Assembly: GCF_014204915.1 (NCBI RefSeq)
Contig: NZ_JACHMH010000001.1
Coordinates: 2,666,001 to 2,730,000, forward strand
DNA from: Crossiella cryophila
Lineage (GTDB): Bacteria > Actinomycetota > Actinomycetes > Mycobacteriales > Pseudonocardiaceae
Direction of reading: 5' to 3'
DNA: 64,000 nt
The translations under genes were made by a program, and so were the position numbers. Below are positions 53,134 through 63,983 of this stretch, one piece after another (positions within the stretch are counted from its first letter, which is position 1; each line of letters begins with the position of its first letter). The notes under the pieces are model-generated. The model saw nothing but the letters and a program-made list of their open reading frames with translations, was not told the DNA's origin and searched no databases.

Positions 53134-54309
53134 GTGGCAAGGGACTACTACGGCACTCTCGGCGTGCGTTCGGACGCATCGCAGGAGGAGATCAAGCGGG
53201 CTTATCGCAAGCTCGCCCGCGAGCTGCACCCGGATGTGAACCCGGAGGAGAGTGCCCAGCAGCGTTTCCGTGAGGTCACCGCGGTCTACGAGGTGCTCTC
53301 CGACCCGGAGAAGCGCAAGATCGTCGACCTCGGCGGTGACCCGCTCTCGCCCGGCGGCGGTGGCGGCGGACGCGGTGGCGGCGGTGGCATGGGCGACCCG
53401 TTCGCCGGGTTCGGCCTCGGCGACATCATGGACGCCTTCTTCGGCGGCGGACCGGCCAGCAGGGGACCGCGCAGCCGGACCCAGCCCGGTTCGGACGCGC
53501 TGATCCGGCTGGAGGCCAGCCTGGAGGAATGCGCCAGCGGCATCACCCGCGAGCTGACCGTGGACACCGCGATCCTGTGCACCCTGTGCGAGGGCTCAGG
53601 CTGCGCCGAGGGCGCCTCCCCGGTCCGCTGCGACACCTGCGGCGGGCGCGGCGAGGTCCAGTCCGTGCAGCGCTCCTTCCTCGGCCAGGTCGTCACCGCG
53701 CGGCCCTGCCCGGTCTGCCGCGGCTTCGGCGAGGTCATCCCCGACCCCTGCCAGCAGTGCGCCGGCGAGGGCCGGGTGCGCTCGCGGCGCACCATCAACG
53801 TCAAGATCCCGCCGGGCGTGGCCGACGGCATGCGGGTCCGGCTGGCCAGCCAGGGCGAGGTCGGCCCCGGCGGCGGACCGGCAGGTGACCTCTACGTCGA
53901 GGTCGAGGAACTGCCGCACGACACCTTCACCAGGGACGGCACCGAGCTGCACTGCACGATCCGGGTGCCGATGACCGCGGCCGCACTCGGCGCGACCATC
54001 CCCATGCAGACCCTCGACGGCGTGCAGGAACTGCCGCTGGACCCCGGCACCCAGCCGGAGACCGAGCTGGTGCTGCCCGGCAAGGGCATGCCCCGGCTGC
54101 GCTCCTCCGGCCGGGTCGACGGCCGCGGCGACCTGCACGTGCACGTCGAGGTCGTGGTGCCGACCAAGCTGGATGAGGAACAGACCGCGCTGCTGCGCCA
54201 GCTCGCCGAACTCCGCGGCGAGGAGGCATCCGAACTGGCCACCAACGCCAACGGGCGCAACGGCGGCGGGCTGTTCTCCCGGCTGCGGCACTCCTTCGGA
54301 CAGCGTTGA
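53134..54309 (+). CDS. dnaJ: Chaperone DnaJ (second, hrcA-linked type)
   Basis: Hsp70 co-chaperone of 391 residues. J-domain with HPD at 32-34, a Gly-rich linker, four CxxCxGxG-type zinc repeats ([32 protein letters not shown]) and the C-terminal peptide-binding domain. It corresponds to the DnaJ2 paralogue linked to hrcA. The GTG start has GGGAG upstream. rsmE overlaps its stop. Confidence 0.96.
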   Translation: MARDYYGTLGVRSDASQEEIKRAYRKLARELHPDVNPEESAQQRFREVTAVYEVLSDPEKRKIVDLGGDPLSPGGGGGGRGGGGGMGDPFAGFGLGDIMDAFFGGGPASRGPRSRTQPGSDALIRLEASLEECASGITRELTVDTAILCTLCEGSGCAEGASPVRCDTCGGRGEVQSVQRSFLGQVVTARPCPVCRGFGEVIPDPCQQCAGEGRVRSRRTINVKIPPGVADGMRVRLASQGEVGPGGGPAGDLYVEVEELPHDTFTRDGTELHCTIRVPMTAAALGATIPMQTLDGVQELPLDPGTQPETELVLPGKGMPRLRSSGRVDGRGDLHVHVEVVVPTKLDEEQTALLRQLAELRGEEASELATNANGRNGGGLFSRLRHSFGQR

Positions 54310-55076
54310 TCCACGGCATCCCGGTCTTCCACACCGAGGGCCTGCCCGAGGGTGATCAGGCCAGGCTGGACGGGCCGGAGGGCAGGCACGCGGCCACCGT
54401 GCTGCGCACGCGCGTCGGGGAGCAGCTGGTGCTCTCCGACGGCGCGGGCGGCCTGGCCCGGTGCGCGGTGACCGCGGTCGGCAAGGACTTCCTCGACCTG
54501 GACGTGCTGGCGCGCTGGACCGAGCCCGCGCCCAGCCCCCGGGTGGTGCTGGTGCAGGCGCTGATCAAGGGCGACCGAGGGGAACTGGCGGTCGAACTGG
54601 CCACCGAGGCCGGGGTGGACGCCGTGCACCCGTGGCGTGCGGCCCGCTGTGTGGCCCGCTGGGAGGACGGACCACGCGGGGCCAAGGCGCTGGGCCGGTG
54701 GCGCGCCACCGCGCTCCAGGCGGCCAAACAGGCCCGCCGCGCCTGGGTGCCCGAGGTCGGTGAGCCACTGGGCACCGGCCAGCTCGCCCAGCTCGTCCAG
54801 CACGCCGCGGCCACCCTGGTGCTGCACGAGGCGGCCGAGGTGGTGCTCGGCGAGGTCGAGCTGCCTGCCGAGGGCGATCTGCTCATCGTGGTCGGTCCGG
54901 AGGGCGGTATCACGGAGAGCGAGGTCTCGCGACTCGTCGAAGCCGGGGCCGTTCCGGTCCGGCTCGGACCCACCGTGCTGCGCGCCTCCACCGCCGCGGC
55001 CGTCGCGCTGGGCGCGATCGGGGTGCTGACCAGGCGTTGGCAACCCACCGGAAGCACCGGCGAAGTTGCTCGTTAG
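54306..55076 (+). CDS. rsmE: 16S rRNA m3U1498 methyltransferase
   Basis: SPOUT-family enzyme (256 residues) methylating U1498 in 16S rRNA. Motifs [13 protein letters not shown] and [21 protein letters not shown] form the trefoil knot, and the PUA-like N-terminus is present. It starts at a TTG that overlaps the dnaJ stop (TTGA). Confidence 0.94.
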   Translation: MIHGIPVFHTEGLPEGDQARLDGPEGRHAATVLRTRVGEQLVLSDGAGGLARCAVTAVGKDFLDLDVLARWTEPAPSPRVVLVQALIKGDRGELAVELATEAGVDAVHPWRAARCVARWEDGPRGAKALGRWRATALQAAKQARRAWVPEVGEPLGTGQLAQLVQHAAATLVLHEAAEVVLGEVELPAEGDLLIVVGPEGGITESEVSRLVEAGAVPVRLGPTVLRASTAAAVALGAIGVLTRRWQPTGSTGEVAR

Positions 55077-55080
55077 CAAC
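55065..55080 (+). terminator. Small hairpin over the rsmE stop codon
   Basis: GTTGCT (55065-55070) pairs with AGCAAC (55075-55080) around a 4-nt loop; the rsmE TAG lies inside. Confidence 0.5.
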
Positions 55081-55520
55081 GACTTCCGCGCAGTTCTGTT
55101 ATCGCGTCCACGACAAATGGCGACCGGCCCAGCGATCGATCGCCAAACGGCAGCTTTGGCGCGCCGAGCGGCGTGATCCATTCGGTCCAGGTGTAGCGCG
55201 AGGGGCCGGAAAGGAGCTACGCTCTGTCGCCGACGGGCAAGAAAGTTCTGGGGCAGCCTTCGTCGGCCCACCTCAGAGCACTTGCCAAAGCTGGCCTCGG
55301 GTGACGGGCACCCGAAGGATCGCCGGACACCTCCCCCCTCGGTCCGGCGCGGTTGCGTCGCGACGGAGTGACCCCCAGGCTCCGTCGCGACGCAACCACC
55401 CCCATCACCCACCCTGTGGCAAGTCCGGGGTTCGGCTGTTCTGTGTCGAGGTTCGTGTCCACTCTGCCGGTGGAATCGCTTGTGGATTTTTTTATAACAC
55501 GGCTGTGCTAGAAAAGTACA
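55077..55520. other. Gap between rsmE and the TetR gene
   Basis: About 440 bases without a convincing gene. It holds a hairpin at 55351-55397, a smaller TCGGGTG/CACCCGA hairpin near 55297, and an AT-rich stretch just before the TetR start (about 55483-55500) that is the likely promoter. Nothing else could be recognised. Confidence 0.55.
55351..55397. repeat. 18-bp perfect inverted repeat, 11-nt loop
   Basis: Arms 55351-55368 (GGTTGCGTCGCGACGGAG) and 55380-55397 are exact complements. It lies in the rsmE-TetR gap and may be the rsmE terminator or a protein-binding site; no T-run follows. Confidence 0.85.
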
Positions 55521-56147
55521 GTGCCCAAACTCGTCGACCACGAGGCCCGTCGCCGGGAACTCGCCCAGGCCGTGTGGCGGGTGGTCCAGCGCGACGGCGT
55601 CGAACGCGCCTCGGTGCGCGCGGTGGCCGCCGAGTCCGGCTGGTCGGCAGGCGCGCTCCGGCACTACTTCCCGACCCAGGACGCGTTGCTGCACTTCGCG
55701 ATGGACCTGGCCGCGGAGAAGTTCACCGAACGGGCCCGCGCCCTCGACGAGCACGGCGTGCCGCCACAGGAGCACTCCGCGCCCTGGCGGGTCCGCAGGC
55801 TGCTGACCACGCTGCTGCCGCTGGACGCCGACAGCAAGGTCTCCGCCGAGGTGTGGATGGCCTTCGTCACCAGGGCCAGGGTCGACCCGGTGCTGCGCGC
55901 GGCCGGGCGCAAGGGCGACGAGCTGATCGCGGAGTGGCTGCTGGACCGCCTGCGGGACGCCGCAGAGGAGGGCATCCTGCGCACCGGCGCCGACCCGGTG
56001 CGCGAGGCGCTGCGGCTGCTCGCGCTCACCGACGGCCTGGCCCTGCACGGCCTGATCACCCCGGAGGCGATGCCGCCGGAACTCATGGTCCAGCTCCTGG
56101 AGGACCACCTCCGCGAGGTGTTCCCCGGCCGGGACCTGAGCACGTGA
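55521..56147 (+). CDS. TetR-family transcriptional regulator
   Basis: A 208-residue TetR/AcrR repressor with the HTH in VERASVRAVAAESGWSAGALRHYFPTQDALL and the BetI-like ligand domain behind. The GTG start is preceded by an AT-rich promoter-like stretch. Its stop overlaps the HIT-protein start (GTGA). Its ligand is unknown. Confidence 0.92.
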   Translation: MPKLVDHEARRRELAQAVWRVVQRDGVERASVRAVAAESGWSAGALRHYFPTQDALLHFAMDLAAEKFTERARALDEHGVPPQEHSAPWRVRRLLTTLLPLDADSKVSAEVWMAFVTRARVDPVLRAAGRKGDELIAEWLLDRLRDAAEEGILRTGADPVREALRLLALTDGLALHGLITPEAMPPELMVQLLEDHLREVFPGRDLST

Positions 56148-56485
56148 GCGACTGCGTCTTCTGCCGGATCGTGGCTGGTGAACTGCCCGCCAGGGTGCGC
56201 GCGAGCAGCCCCGATGCCCTGGCCTTCGACGACATCGCGCCGCAGGCCCCGGTGCACGTGCTGATCGTGCCCAAGGCACACCACCGCGACGTGCCGGGCA
56301 TGACCGCCGCCGACCCCGGCCTGGCCGCCGAACTGATCGGCCTGGCCGCCGAGGTGGCCGCGGCCACCGGCATCGCCGAACCCGGCTACCGGCTCATCGC
56401 CAACACCGGCCCCGGCGGCGGCCAGACCGTCTTCCACGCCCACCTGCACCTGCTCGGCGGCACCCGCCTGAACTGGCCTGGCTAG
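56144..56485 (+). CDS. HIT-family nucleotide-binding hydrolase
   Basis: A 113-residue HIT protein (HinT-like purine nucleoside phosphoramidase). The signature HxHxHxx is His98, His100 and His102 in QTVFHAHLHLLGG, and a CxxC (4-7) near the N-terminus may bind zinc. It is translationally coupled to the TetR gene. Confidence 0.95.
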   Translation: MSDCVFCRIVAGELPARVRASSPDALAFDDIAPQAPVHVLIVPKAHHRDVPGMTAADPGLAAELIGLAAEVAAATGIAEPGYRLIANTGPGGGQTVFHAHLHLLGGTRLNWPG

Positions 56486-56597
56486 GCACGACGCCTATTG
56501 CGGTGGGGACGCGTCAGGGCCTGGCGTTAGCATCTGAGGCGACAGACCACATCCGTCGTCCAGTCCAGTCGTCAGCAGAAAGCAGGCCCGAGGCCAC

Positions 56598-57631
<1,034 letters not shown>

Positions 57632-57635
<4 letters not shown>

Positions 57636-58264
57636 GCATCGAGATCGCCAACGAGTCCGGGGTCGGGGTCGAGGAGACCTCGATCGTCGACGCGGCGAGG
57701 TTCGCGCTGGATCGCATGGGTGTCAGCCCGCTGGCAGAGCTGTCCGTGCTGCTTGTCGAGCTGGACGTCATGTCCGACCTGCACGAACGCTGGATGGACC
57801 TGCCAGGTCCCACCGACGTGATGGCCTTCCCGATGGACGAGCTGGACTCCGCGCGCCGCCCCGACGCGGCCGGGGTCGGGCCCGCGCTGCTCGGCGACAT
57901 CGTGCTCTGCCCGGCCTTCGCCAAGGACCAGGCCCGCAAGGCCGGGCACAGCCTCACCGACGAACTGCACCTGCTCACCGTGCACGGCGTGCTGCACCTG
58001 CTCGGCTACGACCACGCCGAGCCGGAGGAGGAGCGGGAGATGTTCTCCCTGCAGAACCGCATCCTCGCCGACTTCCGCGGCGCCCGCGCCCAGGAACAGC
58101 AGCGCGCAGCCGACGACAAGGTGCTCGGCGCGGTCGGCCTGCACGACCCGGAGACCGGCGAGGCCCTCGAACCCGCGGCCGAGCCCGAAGCCGTGGCCGA
58201 GGCCGAGGCGCCCGCCGTGGCGGCGGAGCCGGAGCGGCGCGCGGACTCCGACTCCGCGAACTGA
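57632..58264 (+). CDS. ybeY: rRNA maturation RNase YbeY
   Basis: Metal-dependent endoribonuclease of 210 residues for 16S rRNA maturation and ribosome quality control. The motif [11 protein letters not shown] (His118, His122, His128) binds zinc. An acidic, Ala/Glu-rich tail of about 55 residues extends beyond the usual end. It starts at a TTG overlapping the phoH stop (TTGA). Confidence 0.95.
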
Positions 58265-58277
58265 GGCGGCCGCGGCG

Positions 58278-59609
58278 ATGTCCGACCCCGTCTCGCTCGT
58301 GGTCATCGCGGTCCTGCTGGTGCTCGCCGCCGGACTCTTCGGCGCCGCCGACGCCGCACTCGGCACGGTCTCCAGGGCCAGGGTGGACGCCCTGGTCCGG
58401 CAGGGCCGCGCCGGGGCCCGCCAGCTCGCGCTGGTGGTCGCCGACCGGCCCCGGCACATCAACCTGCTGCTGTTGCTGCGGCTGGGCTGCGAACTGGCCG
58501 CGACCGTGCTGGTCACCCTGGCCTGCCTGTTCTGGTTCGAGCCGGAATGGCTGGCCGCCCTGGTGGCCATGCTGAGCATGCTGGTGGCCAGCTACGTGCT
58601 GGTCGGCGTCGGCCCGCGCACCATCGGCCGCCAGCACCCCTACAGCGTGGGCACCCTGGTCGCCGGACCGGTGCGCGCCCTGGTCTCGGTGCTCGGCCCG
58701 CTGGCCAGGCTGCTGATCCTGATCGGCAACGCGATCACCCCCGGCCGCGGCTTCCGCGAAGGCCCGTTCTCCTCCGAGGTCGAACTGCGCGAACTGGTCG
58801 ACCTGGCCCAGGAACGCGGCGTGGTCGCCGCCGGCGAGCGCGAGATGATCCACTCGGTGTTCGAGCTGCGCGCCACCATCGCCCGCGAGGTCATGGTGCC
58901 GCGCACCGAGATCGTCTGGATCGAACAGGACAAGTCGGTCCGGCAGGCGCTCGCGCTGTGCCTGCGCACCGGGTTCTCCCGGATCCCGGTGATCGGGGAG
59001 AGCGTGGACGACGTGGTCGGCGTGGTGAACCTCAAGGACCTGGTGCGCTCCTCGGTGGAGGGCGTCGCCGAGGCCGACCGCACGGTCGGGGTGCGCGAGC
59101 TGATGCGCCCGGCCAGCTTCGTGCCCGACTCCAAGCGGCTGGCCGAACTGCTCAAGGAGATGCAGCTCTCCCGCAACCACCTGGCCATCGCGGTGGACGA
59201 GTATGGCGGCACCGCCGGGCTGCTCAGCATCGAGGACATCATCGAGGAGATCGTCGGCGAGATCACCGACGAGCACGACGCCGACGAACGCCCGCCGATC
59301 GAGGTGCTCGGCGACGGCACCCCCGCGGTCCGGGTCTCCTCCCGGCTGCCGGTGGAGGACCTCGGCGAGTACTTCGGCGTGGAACTGGACGCCTCCGAGG
59401 TGGAGACGGTCGGCGGCCTGCTCGCCCAGCGGCTGGGCCGGGTCCCGCTGCCCGGCGCGGAGGCCGAGATCGAGGGCCTGCGGCTGCGCGCCGAGGGCGG
59501 CAAGGACAACCGCGGCCGGATGCGGATCACCACCGTGCTGGTGACCCCGGCCGCCGCGCTGACCGCGGCCGCCGTGGCCGAGACCGACGGAAAGGACAGC
59601 CGTGCCTGA
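58278..59609 (+). CDS. CNNM/CorC hemolysin-family transporter-like protein (Rv2366c-like)
   Basis: A 443-residue membrane protein: DUF21/CNNM helices (about 1-150), a CBS-domain pair ([12 protein letters not shown]...[10 protein letters not shown]) and a C-terminal CorC_HlyC domain. It is probably a magnesium/cobalt efflux or sensing protein. Position between ybeY and era is conserved. Confidence 0.92.
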   Translation: MSDPVSLVVIAVLLVLAAGLFGAADAALGTVSRARVDALVRQGRAGARQLALVVADRPRHINLLLLLRLGCELAATVLVTLACLFWFEPEWLAALVAMLSMLVASYVLVGVGPRTIGRQHPYSVGTLVAGPVRALVSVLGPLARLLILIGNAITPGRGFREGPFSSEVELRELVDLAQERGVVAAGEREMIHSVFELRATIAREVMVPRTEIVWIEQDKSVRQALALCLRTGFSRIPVIGESVDDVVGVVNLKDLVRSSVEGVAEADRTVGVRELMRPASFVPDSKRLAELLKEMQLSRNHLAIAVDEYGGTAGLLSIEDIIEEIVGEITDEHDADERPPIEVLGDGTPAVRVSSRLPVEDLGEYFGVELDASEVETVGGLLAQRLGRVPLPGAEAEIEGLRLRAEGGKDNRGRMRITTVLVTPAAALTAAAVAETDGKDSRA

Positions 59610-59934
59610 GCTGGACGCTGAAGACACCAAACTCGTCGTGCTGGCCCGCGCCTCCCGCGCCCGCACCGGCGCGGCCGAGGGCGCCGCGGTCCGGGACACC
59701 GACGGCCGGACCTACGCCGCCACCACGGTCGCGCTGCCCTCGCTGAAGCTGACCGCGTTGCAGGCCGCGGTGGCCGCCGCGGTGGCCAGCGGGGTGGACG
59801 GGCTGGAGGCCGCGGTGGTGGTCACCGCCGCCGAGGGTGCGGACGCGGACTCGCTGGCCGCGGTGCGCGACCTGGCGCCGAAGGCGCCGGTGCACGTGGC
59901 CGCGGGCGACGGCGTGGTGCACACCACGCACTGA
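59602..59934 (+). CDS. Degenerate cytidine-deaminase-like protein (Rv2365c-like)
   Basis: A 110-residue protein aligning with cytidine deaminase ([39 protein letters not shown]), but the zinc-binding Cys/Glu motifs are absent: the CAE site is replaced by ALQ, and the PCxxC motif is missing. Hence no deaminase activity is expected; it is a pseudoenzyme. It overlaps the CorC gene by eight bases. Confidence 0.8.
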   Translation: MPELDAEDTKLVVLARASRARTGAAEGAAVRDTDGRTYAATTVALPSLKLTALQAAVAAAVASGVDGLEAAVVVTAAEGADADSLAAVRDLAPKAPVHVAAGDGVVHTTH

Positions 59935-59980
59935 GCCGTGGACGACGGCGGCGAGCAGCCCGGCGGCGGGAGCTGAAGGA

Positions 59981-60952
59981 TCAGCCGGTCCGGCGGAAGG
60001 TGCGGCGGTAGCTGCTGGGCGCGGTGCCGAGCTGGCTGCGCAGGTGCGCGCGCAGTGACGCCGAGGTGCCGAAACCGGCCTGGCCGGCGATCCGGTCCAC
60101 CGGCAGATCGGTCTCCTCCAGCAGCCGCCTGGCCAGTTCCACCCGCTGCCGCACCAGCCACTGGCCTGGGCTCAGCCCGGTCTCCTCGCGGAAGCGGCGG
60201 GTGAAGGTGCGCACGCTCATCCGCGCCCGAACGGCCAGTTCGCGCAGCTCCAGGGGCTGTTCCAGGTTGCCCAGCATCCACTCGCGGACCTCGGTGGTGC
60301 CCGAATCCGGCTCCACCGGCAGCGGCCGCTCGATGAACTGGGCCTGCCCGCCGTCCCGCCACGGCGCCACCACGCACCGCCGGGCACTGCGGTTGGCCAC
60401 CGAACTGCCGTGATCCAGCCGCACCACGTGCAGGCACAGGTCCAGGCCGGCGGCCACCCCGGCCGAGGTCAGCACCTGGCCGTCGTCGACGAAGAGCACC
60501 TCCTGGTTCAGCCGCACCTCCGGGAACAGCCGCCGGAACCGGTTCACCCACCACCAGTGCGTTGTCGCCGGCCGACCGTCCAGCAAACCCGCCGCGGCCA
60601 GCGCGAACGCCCCGGTGCAGATCGACATCACCCGCTTGCCCGCCGCCACCGCCGCCCGGAACGCCTCGCCGACCCCCTCGGGCAGCACGCCCTCGGTGAC
60701 GATCGGGCCGTCGTGCACCCCGCAGGCGACAATCGTGTCCGCCCACTCGAACGCCTCCAGGCCGTGCTGCGGGAGCACCTGGTACCCGGCCGTGGCCCAC
60801 ACCGGACCGCCGTCCGGGGTGCACACCCGCACCTCGTAGAGCCGCCTGCCGTCCTCGTCCCGCGCGGTGCCGAAGACCTGCGGCGGCACCCCGAGGTCCA
60901 CCCCGGCGGCGTGGTCGAAGGTCAGCACGGCGACACGATGCGGACGGGCCAT
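59981..60952 (-). CDS. GlxA-type AraC regulator with DJ-1/PfpI domain
   Basis: A 323-residue regulator with an N-terminal DJ-1/PfpI-like domain (VMSICTGAFALAAAGLLDG, with a possible nucleophile Cys) and a C-terminal AraC DNA-binding domain (MSVRTFTRRFREETGLSPGQWL...AGFGTSASLRAHLR). It diverges from an MFS gene that it may control; ATCCT-N5-AGGAT lies between them (60959-60973). Confidence 0.9.
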   Translation of the reverse strand: MARPHRVAVLTFDHAAGVDLGVPPQVFGTARDEDGRRLYEVRVCTPDGGPVWATAGYQVLPQHGLEAFEWADTIVACGVHDGPIVTEGVLPEGVGEAFRAAVAAGKRVMSICTGAFALAAAGLLDGRPATTHWWWVNRFRRLFPEVRLNQEVLFVDDGQVLTSAGVAAGLDLCLHVVRLDHGSSVANRSARRCVVAPWRDGGQAQFIERPLPVEPDSGTTEVREWMLGNLEQPLELRELAVRARMSVRTFTRRFREETGLSPGQWLVRQRVELARRLLEETDLPVDRIAGQAGFGTSASLRAHLRSQLGTAPSSYRRTFRRTG

Positions 60953-61022
60953 GGCCCGATCCTTGCACAGGATGGCCTTCGGGCCACTCGTGTCCGGACC
61001 CGGACTGACCGAGGCTGACTCG

Positions 61023-62309
61023 GTGACCCAGACCCAGCTCACCCGTCCCCGGCTGCACCGGGCCTGGGTGGTGGCCGCTGTCGCCTTCGTCGCGCTGGTC
61101 GGCGCCGCCGGCTTCCGCGCCACCCCCGGCGTGCTGATCAACCCGCTGCAACAGGAGTTCGGCTGGCCACTGGGCACCATCTCGCTGGCCGTCTCGATCA
61201 ACCTGCTGCTGTTCGGGCTGACCTCGCCCTTCGCCGCCGCGCTGATGGAACGCTTCGGCATCCGCAAGGTGGTGGCCTGCGCGCTGGTGCTGGTCGCCGC
61301 GGGCAGCGGGCTCACCGTGTTCATGACCGCCTCCTGGCAGCTGGTGCTGCTGTGGGGCGTCTTCGTCGGGCTGGGCACCGGATCGATGGCACTGGCCTTC
61401 GTCGCCACCGTCACCACCCGCTGGTTCGTCAAGCACCGCGGCATCGTCACCGGCGTGCTCACCGCGGGCAGCGCCGCCGGTCAGCTGGTGTTCCTGCCGG
61501 TGCAGGCGCTGCTGGTGGAGTCCTACGGCTGGCGCTGGGCCTCGCTCGTGGTGGCCTTGGGCGCGCTCGCGGTGGCCCCGCTGGTGCTGTGGCTGCTGCG
61601 CGACCACCCGGCCGAGGTCGGCCTCACCGCCTACGGCGCCACCGGCGAACCCCAGGCCCCGGCCCGGCCTGCCGGCGGCGCGGCCCGGCGGGCACTCACC
61701 GCGCTGGCCGCCGCCTCCCGGGTCAAGACGTTCTGGTTCCTGGTCGTCGGCTTCGCCATCTGCGGGATGAGCACCAACGGCCTGGTCGGCACGCACTTCA
61801 TCCCGGCCGCGCACGACCACGGCATGCCGACCACCACCGCCGCCGGACTGCTCGCCCTGGTCGGCATCTTCGACATCGTGGGCACCGTCTTCTCCGGCTG
61901 GCTCACCGACCGGGTCGACTCCCGGCTGCTGCTGGGCGCCTACTACCTGCTGCGCGGGGTGTCCCTGTTCGTGCTGCCCAGCCTGTTCGACGCCAGCGCC
62001 GGGCCCAGCATGCTGGTCTTCATCATCTTCTACGGCCTGGACTGGGTGGCCACCGTGCCGCCGACGGTCGCGCTCTGCCGGGAGCACTTCGGCGCCGACG
62101 GACCGGTCGTGTTCGGCTGGGTCTTCGCCTCGCACCAGATCGGCGCGGCCATCGCGGCCACCGGCGCCGGCCTGCTGCGCGAGCACCTTGGCACCTACAC
62201 CGCCTCCTGGTACCTGGCCGCCGGACTCTGCATGATCGCCGCGGTCTGCTCCATGATGATCGCCACCTCACGCGTTCAGCGCTCGGCCCCGGCCCCGGTC
62301 GCCCCGTAG
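61023..62309 (+). CDS. MFS transporter (monocarboxylate/OFA type)
   Basis: A 428-residue major facilitator with about 12 helices (AFVALVGAAGFRATPGVLINPLQQEFGWPLGTISLAVSINLL). GTG 61023 has GAGG eight bases upstream and is preferred over ATG 60972. It is divergent from the GlxA-type regulator. The substrate is unknown. Confidence 0.88.
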   Translation: MTQTQLTRPRLHRAWVVAAVAFVALVGAAGFRATPGVLINPLQQEFGWPLGTISLAVSINLLLFGLTSPFAAALMERFGIRKVVACALVLVAAGSGLTVFMTASWQLVLLWGVFVGLGTGSMALAFVATVTTRWFVKHRGIVTGVLTAGSAAGQLVFLPVQALLVESYGWRWASLVVALGALAVAPLVLWLLRDHPAEVGLTAYGATGEPQAPARPAGGAARRALTALAAASRVKTFWFLVVGFAICGMSTNGLVGTHFIPAAHDHGMPTTTAAGLLALVGIFDIVGTVFSGWLTDRVDSRLLLGAYYLLRGVSLFVLPSLFDASAGPSMLVFIIFYGLDWVATVPPTVALCREHFGADGPVVFGWVFASHQIGAAIAATGAGLLREHLGTYTASWYLAAGLCMIAAVCSMMIATSRVQRSAPAPVAP

Positions 62310-62320
62310 CGTGGACGCCT

Positions 62321-62659
62321 GTGCGTCTGACCGTGTGCCGTGACTGCTGCTGCGGGACCACCCGCAAGCACCCCGAGATCGACCACGATCTCCAGCTGAG
62401 GCGACTGCGCGAGATCGCCGCGGCGCACGGGGCCAGGGTGACCGTCTCGGACTGCCTGGACGTGTGCGCCCAGTCCAACGTGGTCGTGGTGCAACGCCCA
62501 GGCGGCGGCAAACCGGTCTGGCTGGGCCTGATCCTGGGCGAGGCGGTGCTCGGCGACCTGGACCGCTGGCTGGCCGCGGGCGGACCCGGCCGGGCGCCGC
62601 TGCCGGACACCCTGGAACTGCACCGGATCAGCCCGCCGGTCCGGGAAGGATCCCGGTAG
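62321..62659 (+). CDS. Thioredoxin-like [2Fe-2S] protein
   Basis: A 112-residue protein with cysteines at 6, 9, 10, 11, 45 and 49 (CRDCCCGT and DCLDVCAQSNVVVV), fitting the (2Fe-2S) ferredoxin family with thioredoxin fold. The GTG at 62321 sits seven to eight bases after TAGCGT, suggesting a leaderless transcript. Its electron-transfer partner is unknown. Confidence 0.85.
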   Translation: MRLTVCRDCCCGTTRKHPEIDHDLQLRRLREIAAAHGARVTVSDCLDVCAQSNVVVVQRPGGGKPVWLGLILGEAVLGDLDRWLAAGGPGRAPLPDTLELHRISPPVREGSR

Positions 62660-62680
62660 ACCCGGGCTACAACACGGCGC

Positions 62681-63091
62681 ATGCCGAAGTTTCTGCTGAT
62701 CGCCGCGGTCGTGGTGGTGGTCCAGGCCCTGCTCAACCTCGGGCTCAACGGGTTCGCGCTGGTCCTGCTCGTCCAGCAGGCCAGGCCGGTGAACCAGCAG
62801 GGCGTGCTCCTGGTGGCCTCGATGCTGATCATGGCGCTGCTGCTGGTGTGCGCCCTGCGGTTCCACCGGCGCGAGCCGTGGGTGCGGCACACCACGCTGG
62901 CAGTGGAGTGGATCGTGGTCGCCGGCGCCCTGCTCAACCTGGCCGGCGGACTCCTCCTCGGCCGGTTCACCCCGCAGGCGCTGGTCCCGTTCGTCTTCGC
63001 CGCGCTGGTGCTGCGGGCCCTGCTCAAGGCGGAGGCCAGGGAGTGGTTCGCCGGGGAGCTGCGAGAATGGACGGGTGACCAGCGTCAGTGA
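62681..63091 (+). CDS. Four-helix membrane protein, function unknown
   Basis: A 136-residue protein with four hydrophobic segments (about 5-30, 42-60, 72-92, 97-112) and a charged tail. TACAAC lies eight bases before the ATG. It overlaps era by 17 bases. No family was recognised. Confidence 0.8.
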   Translation: MPKFLLIAAVVVVVQALLNLGLNGFALVLLVQQARPVNQQGVLLVASMLIMALLLVCALRFHRREPWVRHTTLAVEWIVVAGALLNLAGGLLLGRFTPQALVPFVFAALVLRALLKAEAREWFAGELREWTGDQRQ

Positions 63092-63983
63092 CACCCACCG
63101 CTCCGGCTTCGCCTGCTTCGTCGGCAGGCCCAACGCCGGCAAGTCCACCCTCACCAACGCACTGGTCGGCACCAAGGTCGCCATCACCTCCAGCCGCCCG
63201 CAGACCACCCGGCACACCATCCGCGGTGTGGTGCACCGGCCGGACGCGCAGCTGGTCATCGTGGACACCCCCGGCCTGCACCGCCCGCGCACCCTGCTCG
63301 GCCAGCGGCTCAACGACCTGGTCAGGGAGACCTGGTCGGAGGTCGACGTGGTCGGGCTGTGCGTGCCTGCCGACCAGCCGGTCGGGCCGGGCGACAAGTT
63401 CATCGCCGCCGAGCTGAAGAAGATCGCCAAGAGCACCCCGGTGATCGGCATCATCACCAAGACCGACCTGGTCAGCCAGGACGTGGTCGGTCAGCAGCTG
63501 CTCGCGCTGCAGGAGATCATGGAGTTCACCGAGCTGATCCCGGTCTCCGCGGTGGACGGCTTCCAGGTCGAGACGCTGACCCAGCTGCTGGTGGACCGCC
63601 TGCCGCGCGGCCCGCAGCTCTACCCCGACGGCGAGCTGACCGACGAGCCGGAGGCCACCCTGGTCGCCGAGCTGATCAGGGAGGCCGCGCTGGAGGGCGT
63701 GCGGGACGAGCTGCCGCACTCGATCGCGGTCACCGTCGAGGAGATGGTGCCGCACCCGGGCCGCACCGACATGATCGACGTGCACGCCGTGGTCTACCTG
63801 GAGCGGGACAGCCAGAAGGGGATCATGATCGGGCACAAGGGGGCCCGGTTGAAGCAGGTCGGCTCGACCGCGCGCAAGCACATCGAGAGCCTGCTCGGCA
63901 CCAAGGTCTACCTGGACCTGCACGTCAAGATCGCCAAGGACTGGCAGCGGGACCCCAAGCAGCTCCGCCGCCTGGGATTCTGA
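63075..63983 (+). CDS. era: GTPase Era
   Basis: Essential GTPase (302 residues) for 30S ribosome assembly. G1 GRPNAGKST (17-25), G3 DTPG, G4 TKTD, and a C-terminal KH domain with GIMIGHKGARLKQVG bind 16S rRNA. It starts at GTG 63075 inside the preceding gene and ends 17 bases before the window end. Confidence 0.97.
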   Translation: MTSVSDTHRSGFACFVGRPNAGKSTLTNALVGTKVAITSSRPQTTRHTIRGVVHRPDAQLVIVDTPGLHRPRTLLGQRLNDLVRETWSEVDVVGLCVPADQPVGPGDKFIAAELKKIAKSTPVIGIITKTDLVSQDVVGQQLLALQEIMEFTELIPVSAVDGFQVETLTQLLVDRLPRGPQLYPDGELTDEPEATLVAELIREAALEGVRDELPHSIAVTVEEMVPHPGRTDMIDVHAVVYLERDSQKGIMIGHKGARLKQVGSTARKHIESLLGTKVYLDLHVKIAKDWQRDPKQLRRLGF

